From the NCBI RefSeq assembly GCF_020097835.1, contig NZ_CP083668.1, positions 1 to 64,000 on the forward strand: 64,000 bases of DNA, in the 5' to 3' direction. This document shows, in pieces, positions 26,193 through 35,353 of the stretch. The position numbers were made by a program, and so were the translations under genes. The stretch's first letter is position 1, and every line of letters begins with the position of its first letter. Source of the DNA: Haloprofundus halobius. Lineage in GTDB: Archaea; Halobacteriota; Halobacteria; Halobacteriales; Haloferacaceae. Below the pieces are notes generated by a model. That model saw nothing but the letters and a program-made list of their open reading frames with translations. It did no database searches and had not been told where the DNA came from.

Positions 26193-28862
26193 ATGACGGA
26201 TAGCTCTGGAGGGAAGCAGATCACAGAGCGTCAAACCCTCCCAATCGAGAAGGGATTTCCTATTGAGCGAATAAACGAGATTGCCGAGAAGGAAGGTCGG
26301 GCGAAGATGTACTACCGCCCCATCTACACGATGCACAAGTGGTGGGCGCGACGCCTCGGCTGTGTATTCCGTGCTATATCTCTCTATACACTACTTGACG
26401 ACCCAGAGAAAGTCTCGGTGTTTGAGCCCGGTCACGAGGGAGGAACTCTCGCTGGTTGGGGTGAGGACGCCGATGTTGAGTCAGATTTCGACGTTGCGTC
26501 GCTACTCGAACGTGTGGACATAACCGACCCAGAGAGTCTCTGGGAACTCTATCCGAAGGACGTCTGCGTTGAGGACAAGAAGATCCTCGACCCGTTCATG
26601 GGCGGTGGCACGTCGCTCGTTGAGGCGTCACGCTTCGGCGCGGAAGTTGTCGGCAACGACCTGAACCCAGTCGCGTGGTTCGTCACGAAGAAGGAACTCG
26701 AAGCGGGACAGACCGACGTCGAGGAGCTTGAGGAAGCCTTCGAACAGGTGAAAGAGGACGTCGCCGACGAGATTACGCAGTACTACAAAACGCCTTGTCC
26801 GAACGGTGACCACGACGCTGACGTAATGTACAACTTCTGGGTGAAGGAGTTGGACTGCGTCTCCTGCGGTCATACTGTTCCGCTGTTCAATGATTTCCGG
26901 ATTGCAACCGGAAGATATGCACACGATGATGAGGATGTGGTAGTCTGCCCCGATTGTGATGAGGTAGTCCACGTAGACGACTACAGAGAAGAATCTTCCT
27001 GTGGTAACTGTGGATTTAGATGGATCCCGAAGGAAGGTAATACGAGTCGGGGAGGAAAATATACCTGCACTGAATGTGGCCAAAAGTACGGAATTGTCGA
27101 TGCCATATCAGAGCAAGGTGGATATGACCTCCGTCTATATGCTGTTGAATACTACTGTCCAGTCTGCGATTCTGATGGTAAAGACAAGGACGAGTATAAA
27201 TCGTACAAAGCCGTTACATCGGGTGACATTGAGAAATTAAACCACGCTCGGGAAGAATGGGAAGATCGACGCGAACTCCGTAACTACGTTCCATCTGAAA
27301 AAATCCCAGAAGGTGCAATTACTGCGGCTTCATCCGTGTCCGGAAACGACGTGTTCCAGCATAAATACGAAAACTGGACCGATATGTTCAACCCTCGTCA
27401 ATTATTGGTACTCAGTACGTTACTCCAGTCAATCGAGAAAATCGAGAATGACAATATACGAGAGTTTCTGCTACTCACCTTTTCTGAATCCCTCAACTAT
27501 AACACCATGATGAATGTTTATAATCCAAATTACAACAAGAATACAAATATATTTAAAAACAATTCATTTTCTCCCCCAACCGAACCCATAGAAAACAACC
27601 TATGGGGAACAAAGTTCGGGACTGGTACATTCAGTTCCATGTACGACATGGTAAAGAAAGGTGTTGAGTATGCAGCTGCTCCGACTGAGCGGTATGTGAA
27701 AGATGGAGAGACTATCGAGACAGAGGAATTCTCTACACCAGTTGGAAACAAATCAACACTCCATCAAGGAGATATGCGACATCTTGATTACGAAAATGAA
27801 TTTGATGCTGTTATTACTGACCCACCTTACTACGATAACATCATCTACTCAGAAGTTTCAGATTACTTCTATGTTTGGCAGAAAATTCTGCTGGAGGACA
27901 AGTACGCCGGATTTGACCAAGACAGAACACCCCGCGAAGAGTCGATTGTCACGAATCCATACTTGGAAAAAACCGCGGAAGATTTCGAATCCGAGCTTGG
28001 CCAAGCGTTCTCTGTTATTAAGCGTGCGCTCAAGGAAGACGGATCGCTTGCGTTCACATACCACCACAGCGACTCTGAATCGTGGGGTGAACTCCTCGAA
28101 TCCCTCTGTAACGTCGGGTTTGAGGTAACAGCGACGTATCCAATTAGTGCAGACATTAACAAATTCATCGGTGGCGAAGCCGTCTCATTCGACATCGTCG
28201 TCGTCGCTCGTCCCATTGACGACACCGAGCCTGCCTCGTGGAAATCGCTCCGCCGCGACATTTACCGCACGGCTCGACGCACTCGCCAGCAACTCGAAGA
28301 GAACCGCGACCTCTCCCGCGGCGACATTGGCGTGATGGAGATGGGTGCGTGTTTCCGCGAGTACTCGAAGCACCACGGGAAGGTGCAGCGTGGCGGCGAG
28401 ATTATGTCCGCGAAGGAGGTCGTCGAGGAGATCTACGGCATCATTCAGGAAGCCAGTGACATCGGCGTTGAGGACGTGTTCATCGACCTGCTCGACACGC
28501 CGAATCCCTCGTTCGACGACGTCAACAAGCTCTGCCGCGGGACCAACGCCAAGCCTGAGGAGCTCAAGGAGATGTGCCTGTACAACCAGGACGACGGCTT
28601 CGAACTCGGCACTTGGGACAACGAGAAACGCCAGGCGTACATTCAGGAGCGCGTCAACGGCGACGGCGGCGACCACCTCTCGAACCTGGATAAACTCCAG
28701 TTCCTCCGGTACCGCTACGAGAAGGGCCAGGCGGTCCAGAACTACGTCGAGAAGTGGGACGTCGACGACGACATGCGCGAGCTCGCCGGTCGGCTCGCGG
28801 ACGTGACCGGCGACGACACGTACACGCGTGTGCTGGGTGATCGGGACATTACAAGCTACTGA
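26193..28862 (+). CDS. COG1743/DUF1156 DNA methyltransferase with internal zinc ribbons
   Basis: 889 aa. N-terminal DUF1156 segment (LPIEKGFPIERINEIAEKEG, then YTMHKWWARR), AdoMet motif DPFMGGGTSLVEA (133-145), a zinc-ribbon block (CPNGDH, CVSCGH, CPDCDE, CGNCG, CTECG, CPVCD; residues 202-325) and catalytic DPPYYDN (543-549), typical of N6-adenine or N4-cytosine methylases. It would mark host DNA for the island. The ATG at 26193 fits a short leader better than an upstream start at 26100 that would overlap the STAND gene. The ends of the gene are GC-rich but the middle (about 26880-28110) is clearly AT-richer, so the gene looks mosaic. It pairs by family with the COG1483-type ATPase. Confidence 0.85.
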   Translation: MTDSSGGKQITERQTLPIEKGFPIERINEIAEKEGRAKMYYRPIYTMHKWWARRLGCVFRAISLYTLLDDPEKVSVFEPGHEGGTLAGWGEDADVESDFDVASLLERVDITDPESLWELYPKDVCVEDKKILDPFMGGGTSLVEASRFGAEVVGNDLNPVAWFVTKKELEAGQTDVEELEEAFEQVKEDVADEITQYYKTPCPNGDHDADVMYNFWVKELDCVSCGHTVPLFNDFRIATGRYAHDDEDVVVCPDCDEVVHVDDYREESSCGNCGFRWIPKEGNTSRGGKYTCTECGQKYGIVDAISEQGGYDLRLYAVEYYCPVCDSDGKDKDEYKSYKAVTSGDIEKLNHAREEWEDRRELRNYVPSEKIPEGAITAASSVSGNDVFQHKYENWTDMFNPRQLLVLSTLLQSIEKIENDNIREFLLLTFSESLNYNTMMNVYNPNYNKNTNIFKNNSFSPPTEPIENNLWGTKFGTGTFSSMYDMVKKGVEYAAAPTERYVKDGETIETEEFSTPVGNKSTLHQGDMRHLDYENEFDAVITDPPYYDNIIYSEVSDYFYVWQKILLEDKYAGFDQDRTPREESIVTNPYLEKTAEDFESELGQAFSVIKRALKEDGSLAFTYHHSDSESWGELLESLCNVGFEVTATYPISADINKFIGGEAVSFDIVVVARPIDDTEPASWKSLRRDIYRTARRTRQQLEENRDLSRGDIGVMEMGACFREYSKHHGKVQRGGEIMSAKEVVEEIYGIIQEASDIGVEDVFIDLLDTPNPSFDDVNKLCRGTNAKPEELKEMCLYNQDDGFELGTWDNEKRQAYIQERVNGDGGDHLSNLDKLQFLRYRYEKGQAVQNYVEKWDVDDDMRELAGRLADVTGDDTYTRVLGDRDITSY

Positions 28863-28983
28863 TTACAGGCTTGCCTACGATCTCCTGCGTTTTACGACTG
28901 TAGGATCGACGGCCTACGGTGGTCGTGTCACGGTCATCAAACGGAACGCTCAAGAAACAATGTAGAGTGGTTACGAGTAACCT

Positions 28984-29793
28984 GTGCGTCCATTTCGTGC
29001 TGGCGACGCTGCCTACGAACGATCAATCGCAATTGATGCGAGCACCATCGGAGACATCACTATCACCGTCGCCGTGAGTGCTGATCGTGCCGAGGAGCTG
29101 GCTATTCTGGACAGTATCTACGCTGCGGCCGAGGGATATTCGTTCTTCCCGTTCCGAGACAAATCGCACGACCTGACGTACGAAAACAGTGTTGGATTCT
29201 TCGAAACGGTTATTCAGGACAACAGCCAGTATCTGAAAGCAACTACTCATCTCGGCCAAGACGGGTCTGATTCAGAACGTATTGAAGCAGTCCAATCTGC
29301 AGTTCTCGCTGAACAGGTGGGGTTCGAAGATACGCTTGTGATTCTTGACGGCAACGAGGACAAAGCAGAGCGGTTTGGGCGTGCAATTACGGGGATATCA
29401 GGTGGGTGTCCGCCGATAGCTACCTGTATCCAGTCGGAACTGTATTACCCCACATCCCTGCTCGCCGACCTCTGTGCGAGCCATCTCGCATACGAGATCG
29501 ACCATCCCCGCCATTGTTCTGAGGTGACGCCGTCTGCACCAGTAACCAAAGAGGAATTCAACCATCTCTGGGGACCTGCATATAATGAGATCGTGAATTC
29601 CTCCACCCCAGTGTACACGGAGCCAATCGAGCAGCGGAGGGCCGAAACCGTGCCAACTCGTATGGGCTGTTGGTTCGAGGGTGTGATGGGTGGCGGAGAG
29701 CCAGTCCAGTTTGAATCCTCCGTTCGGCCAATTGCGCAGTATGCCCGAAGAAAGGGGTATGAAGAACTCGCTACCCAACTCTCTGAAGTGTAA
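28984..29793 (+). CDS. uncharacterised 269-aa protein beside the methyltransferase
   Basis: Not recognised. 269 aa from a GTG start; the N-terminus ERSIAIDASTIGDITITVAV could be the first strand of an RNase H-like fold (Asp followed by a short turn and a strand), later segments being FEDTLVILDGNEDKAERFG and SELYYPTSLLADLCASHLAYEI, with HPRHCSEV. That pattern resembles DUF3800-like or archaeal RNase H-type proteins but no full catalytic set could be confirmed. No signal or membrane segment. It lies 121 bases after the methyltransferase and is followed by the orphan tail of another methyltransferase at 30001-30080, so it appears to be cargo exchanged with a methyltransferase gene. Function not assigned. 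Confidence 0.65.
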   Translation: MRPFRAGDAAYERSIAIDASTIGDITITVAVSADRAEELAILDSIYAAAEGYSFFPFRDKSHDLTYENSVGFFETVIQDNSQYLKATTHLGQDGSDSERIEAVQSAVLAEQVGFEDTLVILDGNEDKAERFGRAITGISGGCPPIATCIQSELYYPTSLLADLCASHLAYEIDHPRHCSEVTPSAPVTKEEFNHLWGPAYNEIVNSSTPVYTEPIEQRRAETVPTRMGCWFEGVMGGGEPVQFESSVRPIAQYARRKGYEELATQLSEV

Positions 29794-30000
29794 AAACCAG
29801 GTGCGTTTCCTGCGCCCACGTCCGTCTTCGACGCCTATTGGCTTGCGCCGCCAGGCTTGCGGGCCATGGTCACACAGGCTCCACGCAGCACCTCTGCGCT
29901 CAACTCAAGATACTATACGCCAGCATATAGAACTTTGGATGGCCAATCGACAATTCTTAGAAGACCGTCATCCAGAGAGCCCCCATAGAGATCAGAGTCA

Positions 30001-30080
30001 AACTACGTCGAGAAGTGGCTCGACGACGTGACCGGCGACGACACGTACACGAGGGTGCTCGGCGACCGCAACATCACGAG
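30001..30080 (+). pseudogene. orphan 3' tail of a second COG1743-type methyltransferase
   Basis: This stretch encodes NYVEKW, then VTGDDTYTRVLGDRNIT, nearly the same as the last residues of the methyltransferase at 28740-28855 (NYVEKW, VTGDDTYTRVLGDRDIT) with about 14 codons deleted. Third-position differences show it is a diverged homologue, not a recent copy. The remaining parts of 29794-30212 hold no gene I can support. Confidence 0.8.
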
Positions 30081-30212
30081 GGGGACACGCGATAGTCCAT
30101 GGCGTCTGTATACAGCTACCTTGCTTAGAACAGATGGTCTCACCGCAAATTAGCGTGCAACAGCAGCTTCAGTAGAACGTTCTTGGGAATGAGCCGAGGT
30201 CTCTGCGCAACA

Positions 30213-30410
30213 TCAAAGAGCGCTCAGGATTGCGGCACCAGCAGCAAGCAGCAAACCGAGGAGTAGTGCAGGAACGGCGAGGGCATTGACCATGCCGGCG
30301 ATCCAACTGACGTCACCGCCGTTTCCGCCGATCCAAACGCTAGCAACTATGGCGAAGCCTACGACGATGATGAGCGGGAGTGCGATTAATTCTCTAGGTT
30401 CTGCTGACAT
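30213..30410 (-). CDS. small two-helix membrane protein
   Basis: 65 aa from MSAEPREL at 30410. Two hydrophobic helices (LPLIIVVGFAIVASVWIG and VNALAVPALLLGLLLAAGAAILSAL) joined by a Gly/Asp loop. No family recognised. It is transcribed divergently from the 127-aa gene at 30521 across 110 bases. Small hydrophobic proteins in defence islands can be membrane effectors, but nothing here shows that. Confidence 0.5.
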   Translation of the reverse strand: MSAEPRELIALPLIIVVGFAIVASVWIGGNGGDVSWIAGMVNALAVPALLLGLLLAAGAAILSAL

Positions 30411-30520
30411 ACACTCATACAAGATAGTTCGGTTTGAATACTTTCTCCCCTATTCACCTCGGACCAGTATGTCTAACAGCACAGGTACTTAATGCCGGGC
30501 TGAGAAATCGTTCATAAGAA

Positions 30521-30904
30521 ATGGCAGGTCCTGGTCAAATACCCGGACGGTACAATATCGTCATTAAAGACGAGTACGACACGTTCGATCACCAAATTCC
30601 GTTAGAAGACTTCCTACAGCGTCTCAAGGACGACGATGTCCCAAGTCAAGTGAGTGTCGTTGGGCTGGAAGACGCCTTCGCTAACGGTGACAAGGCAGAC
30701 GAACTTGCCCATGAGATGGATCGGCGAGCGAACGACTTGGAGTACCAGAGCCCCACCGTACAGTTCGTCGTCGAGGGGTCGTTCCACCGGAGTGGAAAGA
30801 CGTACGACCTCCGATACCACGACGAACTTTACTCCCTACAGCAGGTCTTCGGCCCGCAGCTCGAACGGAAAGAGGACGGAAACTGGCTCGTCGCACCGTT
30901 TTAA
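30521..30904 (+). CDS. uncharacterised 127-aa acidic protein
   Basis: Not recognised. 127 aa, soluble, acidic: RYNIVIKDEYDTFDHQIP, a helix LEDFLQRLKDDDVPSQV, and a beta-rich end (VQFVVEGSFHRSGKTYDLRY). Codon use and charge are those of a real haloarchaeal gene. It lies alone on the plus strand and converges with the minus-strand zinc protein of the McrBC operon. No motif suggests a function. Confidence 0.65.
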   Translation: MAGPGQIPGRYNIVIKDEYDTFDHQIPLEDFLQRLKDDDVPSQVSVVGLEDAFANGDKADELAHEMDRRANDLEYQSPTVQFVVEGSFHRSGKTYDLRYHDELYSLQQVFGPQLERKEDGNWLVAPF

Positions 30905-30979
30905 GTATGCGACGACCTGGGCAGAAAGCACCGAATTCAACAAGGAACCAGTAACGGTCTGTTCGGCCAATTGACAGGG

Positions 30980-31618
30980 TCAGTAGTCCACGATCTGTGC
31001 TGGAGTTAATGTGATCGACTCGATTTTTCCCTGCGTGAGTTCCTGTTCGAGGCCGTTCTCACTGGTCAATCGAAGCTTCGCTTCCGGCCCGGTGTTTACT
31101 GCTTCAGCGGACGCTGCATAGTACGTCTTCTTCCCCTCGTCTGTCCAGTACTCGATCTGAAGTTCCCCACCTTCCACGTCGCCGCCCCACTGATGATCGA
31201 CGTAATTCTGCCAGCACTCTTCACAGACGTCGTCAGCCTGGTCATGGAGATCGCCGCTGAACGACCTGGGGTCAAAGGCGATCTCGTAGTGAAGGGGTCG
31301 TCCGCGACAAAGCCGGCGAGCCCCGATGATTGCTCCATCTCCGTCTCGATGAACTCTGACCACGCAACCTCTCATACCGGCGATCCCTTCGTCATCAAGT
31401 TCGACAAACGGTTTATCGAGCCGGTCGCGGCAGTGTTCACACGTTATTGACCCTTCAGTTACGTCTTCTTGGAGTTCGAAGTGCTCACCTTCGAGGGGAA
31501 TTCTCCATTCGTCGCAGAGGCTCGTCCAACCGAACCGCTCACTCGGAGGTTGGTTGTTATCGTAGAAGACATGGGTCAGTCCCTCTGTGGTCGTCCACTG
31601 ATGCGGAGTTTGATACAT
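30980..31618 (-). CDS. zinc-binding protein, third gene of the McrBC operon
   Basis: 212 aa. CEHC (about residues 60-63) and CEEC (about 132-135) plus further Cys/His suggest two zinc knuckles; the C-terminal part is beta-rich and ends SITLTPAQIVDY. It begins 10 bases after the McrC-like stop on the same strand, so it belongs to the mcrB-mcrC transcript. Its N-terminus (YDNNQPPSERFGWTSLCDEWRIP, split by loops) resembles haloarchaeal small zinc proteins. It may recognise modified DNA for a McrBC complex whose B subunit lacks such a domain, which is inference. Confidence 0.7.
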   Translation of the reverse strand: MYQTPHQWTTTEGLTHVFYDNNQPPSERFGWTSLCDEWRIPLEGEHFELQEDVTEGSITCEHCRDRLDKPFVELDDEGIAGMRGCVVRVHRDGDGAIIGARRLCRGRPLHYEIAFDPRSFSGDLHDQADDVCEECWQNYVDHQWGGDVEGGELQIEYWTDEGKKTYYAASAEAVNTGPEAKLRLTSENGLEQELTQGKIESITLTPAQIVDY

Positions 31619-31628
31619 ACTTTTGCAC

Positions 31629-33386
31629 CTATAGGAGCTTCAACGGCCCCTCTTTCTCGACCTCGCCGCTGCCATTCAAGAAGTACAGGTCGATCCATTC
31701 CTGGCCTTGTTCACGACAGAACACCGGAATGCACGTCGTCGTGTGCTCGTAGCGTTGCTCACAACGAGTTTCGACTTGCTCTCTCGTCCAGTCACCGTCC
31801 TGTTCCAGTTCGTATCGATTCCGAACTTCCCAAGAATGTTCGTCGGCAGCGGCCTTGAGGACCCGTAGGGAGAAGTTCCGGACGTCCTTGAACGTGAACG
31901 GTCCACTCATCGATTTCGCCTCGCTCAGATCCGTCTCTTCAACGCCGTCTAAACAGAGTCGGTTATCCGCGACGGCGTGGAAGGCTTCAAGCTCGGTAGA
32001 CTGCTCAACCAGAACGTCGTGCAGATAATCATGGACGACATCGTCGTACGCTTCCAGCGTGAAATTCTCGCTGGGTGAGACGATCTGTAGTTCGGCTCCG
32101 GTCTGAGCGACTTTCCGACGCTTCGGTTCCAGGAGTGGACACAGGAACGCGAGTCGGTTGGAGTGCAGAAGGTATGCGTAGCTAAAGAGCCGCGACCGGG
32201 ACGCCGATTCCTTTACTGGATCGTGACCTTCCGCGTAGTACTTCGAGTCCAAGACGGCGAGCGTTTCGTCGCCCTCCTGCAGCGCGTGGTCTGGTTCGTG
32301 GTAGATCTGTCCCTCACCCTCGAATGGATTCACGGACGGTGACCGAACGGGCATCACGTCGTCGAGGTCGCCGAGGTGGTCGTAGGACTTGATGTACGAG
32401 AGCTCGCGCTCGATGACAACCTGCGAGTACTGCTCGAACAGCGACTCCATGTTCAGGACGTAGTCCACAACCAGCTCTCGTGGACCGTCACGGAGCTGCT
32501 GGCCGAGAGAGGATGACATAATCGCTTTTGCTATGTCGAACGCCTTCTGGTAGTACCGACGCTGCTTCGGTAAATCACTGATAGAGATGCGTCGGTACTC
32601 GTCCATCCGATTCAGTCCGCTCACGACACCCATACTCTCCAGGCGTTCCACTTCCCGGTGAACCTCTGAAAAGATCCGGTCGTAGGCGGGGTGGTCGTTC
32701 TCGTGAGAATTCTGACGGAAGAGTCGAAGGAGTGACTTCCCTGCGTAGTGAAGCAGCGAGTTCGCGGCGTTGTCGTACTCGGTTTCGTTTCGGATCCAGT
32801 GTGGCTCCAGCGTCCCGCGCGCGTGGTTCAAAAGCGTCTGTTCGACGTCAATCTCACCCCGACCGTCGAGACTGTCGAGTCGTCGGATGACCAGATCACG
32901 AATGCATCCCTGTCGATGGATCGTCTCCAGCCCGTCGAGGTAGTTGATTGCCAAGACCACGAACACGTCGTCGAGGTGGATATCATCGGAGAGGAAGTCC
33001 TGAAGCGGAATTCCGTGGTACTCGATGGATCGGTTCTGGTCGTAGACGGCAAGCAGCATGTCAAAGATGTGCTCCCAGTCGATCTTCGGATCTACCTGTA
33101 CTTTCGACGATGGCGTGAGACTTACGACGCCGATGATATCTGTCGCTTCGACATGGAGAACCTCGTTCTCGTCGCCGTCTACGGTGACCGTCACGACCTC
33201 ATACTCTTGGTCGGAGTCGAGTGCCGCCTGACTTTTCGTAAAGACCCCAGGACTCTGCTGCGTGAACGAAGCACGACGAAGTTGGTCGCCGATGGACGAC
33301 GGACAGCCCTCTATTCGAATCTCCCCGCGTTCGGGGACGTTAAAGGTGTCCTGTCCGTACTCGTAGACTTCGTCAACGGTGCTCAT
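31629..33386 (-). CDS. mcrC: McrC-family nuclease subunit
   Basis: 585 aa. McrC-like: N-terminal beta region with IIGVVSLTPSSKVQVDPKI, a helical middle, and a PD-(D/E)XK nuclease with HEPDHAL (Asp366) and VLDSKYYAEG (Asp380, Lys382). In McrBC the C subunit cuts DNA when the AAA+ B ring translocates from modified sites. It overlaps the McrB-like stop by one base (TAATG), so it is co-translated. At 585 aa it is longer than E. coli McrC (about 350 aa), with an extra C-terminal region including VETRCEQRYEHTTT. Type IV restriction of methylated or hydroxymethylated DNA is the expected activity. Confidence 0.85.
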   Translation of the reverse strand: MSTVDEVYEYGQDTFNVPERGEIRIEGCPSSIGDQLRRASFTQQSPGVFTKSQAALDSDQEYEVVTVTVDGDENEVLHVEATDIIGVVSLTPSSKVQVDPKIDWEHIFDMLLAVYDQNRSIEYHGIPLQDFLSDDIHLDDVFVVLAINYLDGLETIHRQGCIRDLVIRRLDSLDGRGEIDVEQTLLNHARGTLEPHWIRNETEYDNAANSLLHYAGKSLLRLFRQNSHENDHPAYDRIFSEVHREVERLESMGVVSGLNRMDEYRRISISDLPKQRRYYQKAFDIAKAIMSSSLGQQLRDGPRELVVDYVLNMESLFEQYSQVVIERELSYIKSYDHLGDLDDVMPVRSPSVNPFEGEGQIYHEPDHALQEGDETLAVLDSKYYAEGHDPVKESASRSRLFSYAYLLHSNRLAFLCPLLEPKRRKVAQTGAELQIVSPSENFTLEAYDDVVHDYLHDVLVEQSTELEAFHAVADNRLCLDGVEETDLSEAKSMSGPFTFKDVRNFSLRVLKAAADEHSWEVRNRYELEQDGDWTREQVETRCEQRYEHTTTCIPVFCREQGQEWIDLYFLNGSGEVEKEGPLKLL

Positions 33387-34618
33387 TACTCGTAGGAGCC
33401 CATCTGGCGGCGTTCCTGTTCGAGCTCTCGTTCGGCGAGTTCAGCCGCCGGTGCGAGATCGAACTCCTCGAACTCACCGTTTAGTGCCCGGTAGTGTTCT
33501 GCGATACGCTCGATCTGCGGGAACGCAGCGGCGTTCAGGAGCCGCGGAACGATGTACGTCCGGAACGCCTGTCCGACTGCATCCGTCTGATCGTATTCAT
33601 ATTCGCCACCCTCCCGACAGCCGACGCCAAGGAAGACGGCGACGTCGCGGTAATGCATCGGGCCGAAGCGCATAATCGACCCTTGCGACGTTGATTCGTG
33701 GCCGTGGTTGATTCCCTGGTAGTCCCGCTCAAATAGGCGGAGAATCTCGCTTTCTCCGAGGTCCGTGTGGTCGGTGACGTGCGTGGTGATCCAGTCTTTG
33801 AACAGCTGTCGGCGCTTGTCCTCCTCGTACTCGTCAAGCTCAACCATTGCGAACCGTCGAGTGATGGCGTTATCGAGTTCATTCACCGTCCGGTCGGACA
33901 TATTCATGGTACAGATAATGTTTACTCGCTTGTCCAGCTCGATGGTCTCGCCCTCATCGGTCTCGAATATCGTCTGGTGAGGGTTCTCAATAGCGGTGTA
34001 CAGCGGACCGAAGATCTTCGAAATATCTGCCCGGGTAATCTCGTCAAGGATGACGCCGTACTCAACGTCAAACTGACGAGCGCGCTGAACGGCCTCAGAA
34101 ACGCAGCCAAGTTTCGTGCGATAACTAAGCGAGTCGCCTGTGTAGTCTGGGCTAATTCCACCGATGATATCCGACGGTGTCCACGAGGGTGTAGCGGTGT
34201 TGAGGGCGTAACCGATACCGGTCTCACGAGCGAGCTGCTTGGCGAAGGTCGTCTTTCCAGTCCCAGTCGGACCGTACAGGACAACCGGCTTACCGGCCTC
34301 AAGTGCAACTTTCGCATTGCGCTCGACGTCGTTCGGAACAAGAATCTCTGCAGGTGTTTCGTCACCACGGAGACTCACGACACGCTTCAGTCGATCGGAC
34401 GCGAGTCGAGATTCCAGAACCGCTCGTCGGACCTGTCCGAGACCGCGCTCACCATCATGGATGACGTCCAGTTTCTCGTCTTCGATGAGAAACTCTAGAA
34501 CATCCTCACTCTCTGCATTCCGAATGCCTTCGACGACATCGTCTGCTACACGGCGAAGAATTCCAATTTCCTCATTCGCATCCTCAAGAGTATAGCTGTT
34601 GTCGGACGAGTCAGTCAT
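33386..34618 (-). CDS. mcrB: McrB-family AAA+ motor
   Basis: 410 aa. Walker A LYGPTGTGKTTFAKQL (116-123 core), Walker B VILDEITRADISKIFG (189-204), then CTMNMSDRTVNELDNAITRRF (236-256), the MNxxDR-type motif and arginine finger of McrB/MoxR ATPases. The N-terminal 100 residues are helical and acidic and do not show a YTH/PUA-type DNA-reading domain, so target recognition probably comes from the third gene or another partner. First gene of the operon mcrB-mcrC-zinc protein. GTP versus ATP use cannot be read from the sequence. Confidence 0.85.
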   Translation of the reverse strand: MTDSSDNSYTLEDANEEIGILRRVADDVVEGIRNAESEDVLEFLIEDEKLDVIHDGERGLGQVRRAVLESRLASDRLKRVVSLRGDETPAEILVPNDVERNAKVALEAGKPVVLYGPTGTGKTTFAKQLARETGIGYALNTATPSWTPSDIIGGISPDYTGDSLSYRTKLGCVSEAVQRARQFDVEYGVILDEITRADISKIFGPLYTAIENPHQTIFETDEGETIELDKRVNIICTMNMSDRTVNELDNAITRRFAMVELDEYEEDKRRQLFKDWITTHVTDHTDLGESEILRLFERDYQGINHGHESTSQGSIMRFGPMHYRDVAVFLGVGCREGGEYEYDQTDAVGQAFRTYIVPRLLNAAAFPQIERIAEHYRALNGEFEEFDLAPAAELAERELEQERRQMGSYE

Positions 34619-34876
34619 TATTCAGTACAGATACACCAGGGCATATAAAATCCCACTCAAAAGTTGGATGACACTGTTTCCGGTCCTTGGTCAATCGGTG
34701 ATGGCATTCACGCCGCGAATAACGGGTTCAGCCCCGTTCACGATAGCCTCGACCATGTCACTCCGTTCCACAGCCGACGTACCCGCCGCTAACAGACACT
34801 TCCCTACACACTACAACACAATCAAATAAGAGTCCTATGAAACGGCGGTGGGATAACCGCGTGAAATATACCCATC

Positions 34877-35353
34877 TTAGACCCTCCGTCCCTCGTGGGC
34901 GTTATTCGCGGCGTGAATCAACGTCTCATCGTTCACACCCTCCAAATTCACAAGCACACGGTTCGAACGGTCGTCACTCGTCTCATACGAGAAGCCTTCG
35001 AGCTTTCCGGCGAGTCGCATGAGGTCATAGCAATGCCCGGGCGATGGATGACCGTCGAAGAGCCACTTGACATCCTTGTACTCCATCTGAGACTTCCCAG
35101 TCTGGCGACTGGCCGCGCGCTCGACGAGCTTCTTGCGAACCCTGTGAACCTTCTGTGACCGCGTGAGTTGCTCGTACGCTACCGACTCAGGGTCAGGAGA
35201 GACGAGTTGCTCAAGTTCAGCCAGCCGCGTACTGAGCCGCTCATTCTCGGCTTCGAGTTCGTCAATCCAATCAAACGCTGCGACACGTGCTCTGTTCAAC
35301 GCTTCAAACCGCGCTTCCAAATCATCGAGCTGTGCTTGGAGAGTCTCGTTCAT
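34877..35353 (-). CDS. coiled-coil plasmid-type protein
   Basis: 158 aa. Residues 1-50 form a heptad-rich coiled coil (LQAQLDDLEARFEALNRARV, ELEAENERLSTRLAELEQL); residues 65-158 are a small basic-to-acidic domain with RSQKVHRVRKKLVERAASRQ and VKWLFDGHPSPGHCYDLM, which could bind DNA. It overlaps the zinc-finger gene before it by ATGA, so three genes (35705 to 34877) form one operon. Similar proteins occur on haloarchaeal plasmids and viruses; the role is not established. Confidence 0.7.
   Translation of the reverse strand: MNETLQAQLDDLEARFEALNRARVAAFDWIDELEAENERLSTRLAELEQLVSPDPESVAYEQLTRSQKVHRVRKKLVERAASRQTGKSQMEYKDVKWLFDGHPSPGHCYDLMRLAGKLEGFSYETSDDRSNRVLVNLEGVNDETLIHAANNAHEGRRV

Noticed and set aside
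15807-34618. Naming the island BREX or DISARM
   Set aside because: No PglZ phosphatase, BrxL protease, DUF1998 or PLD nuclease gene is visible; only individual components are shared.
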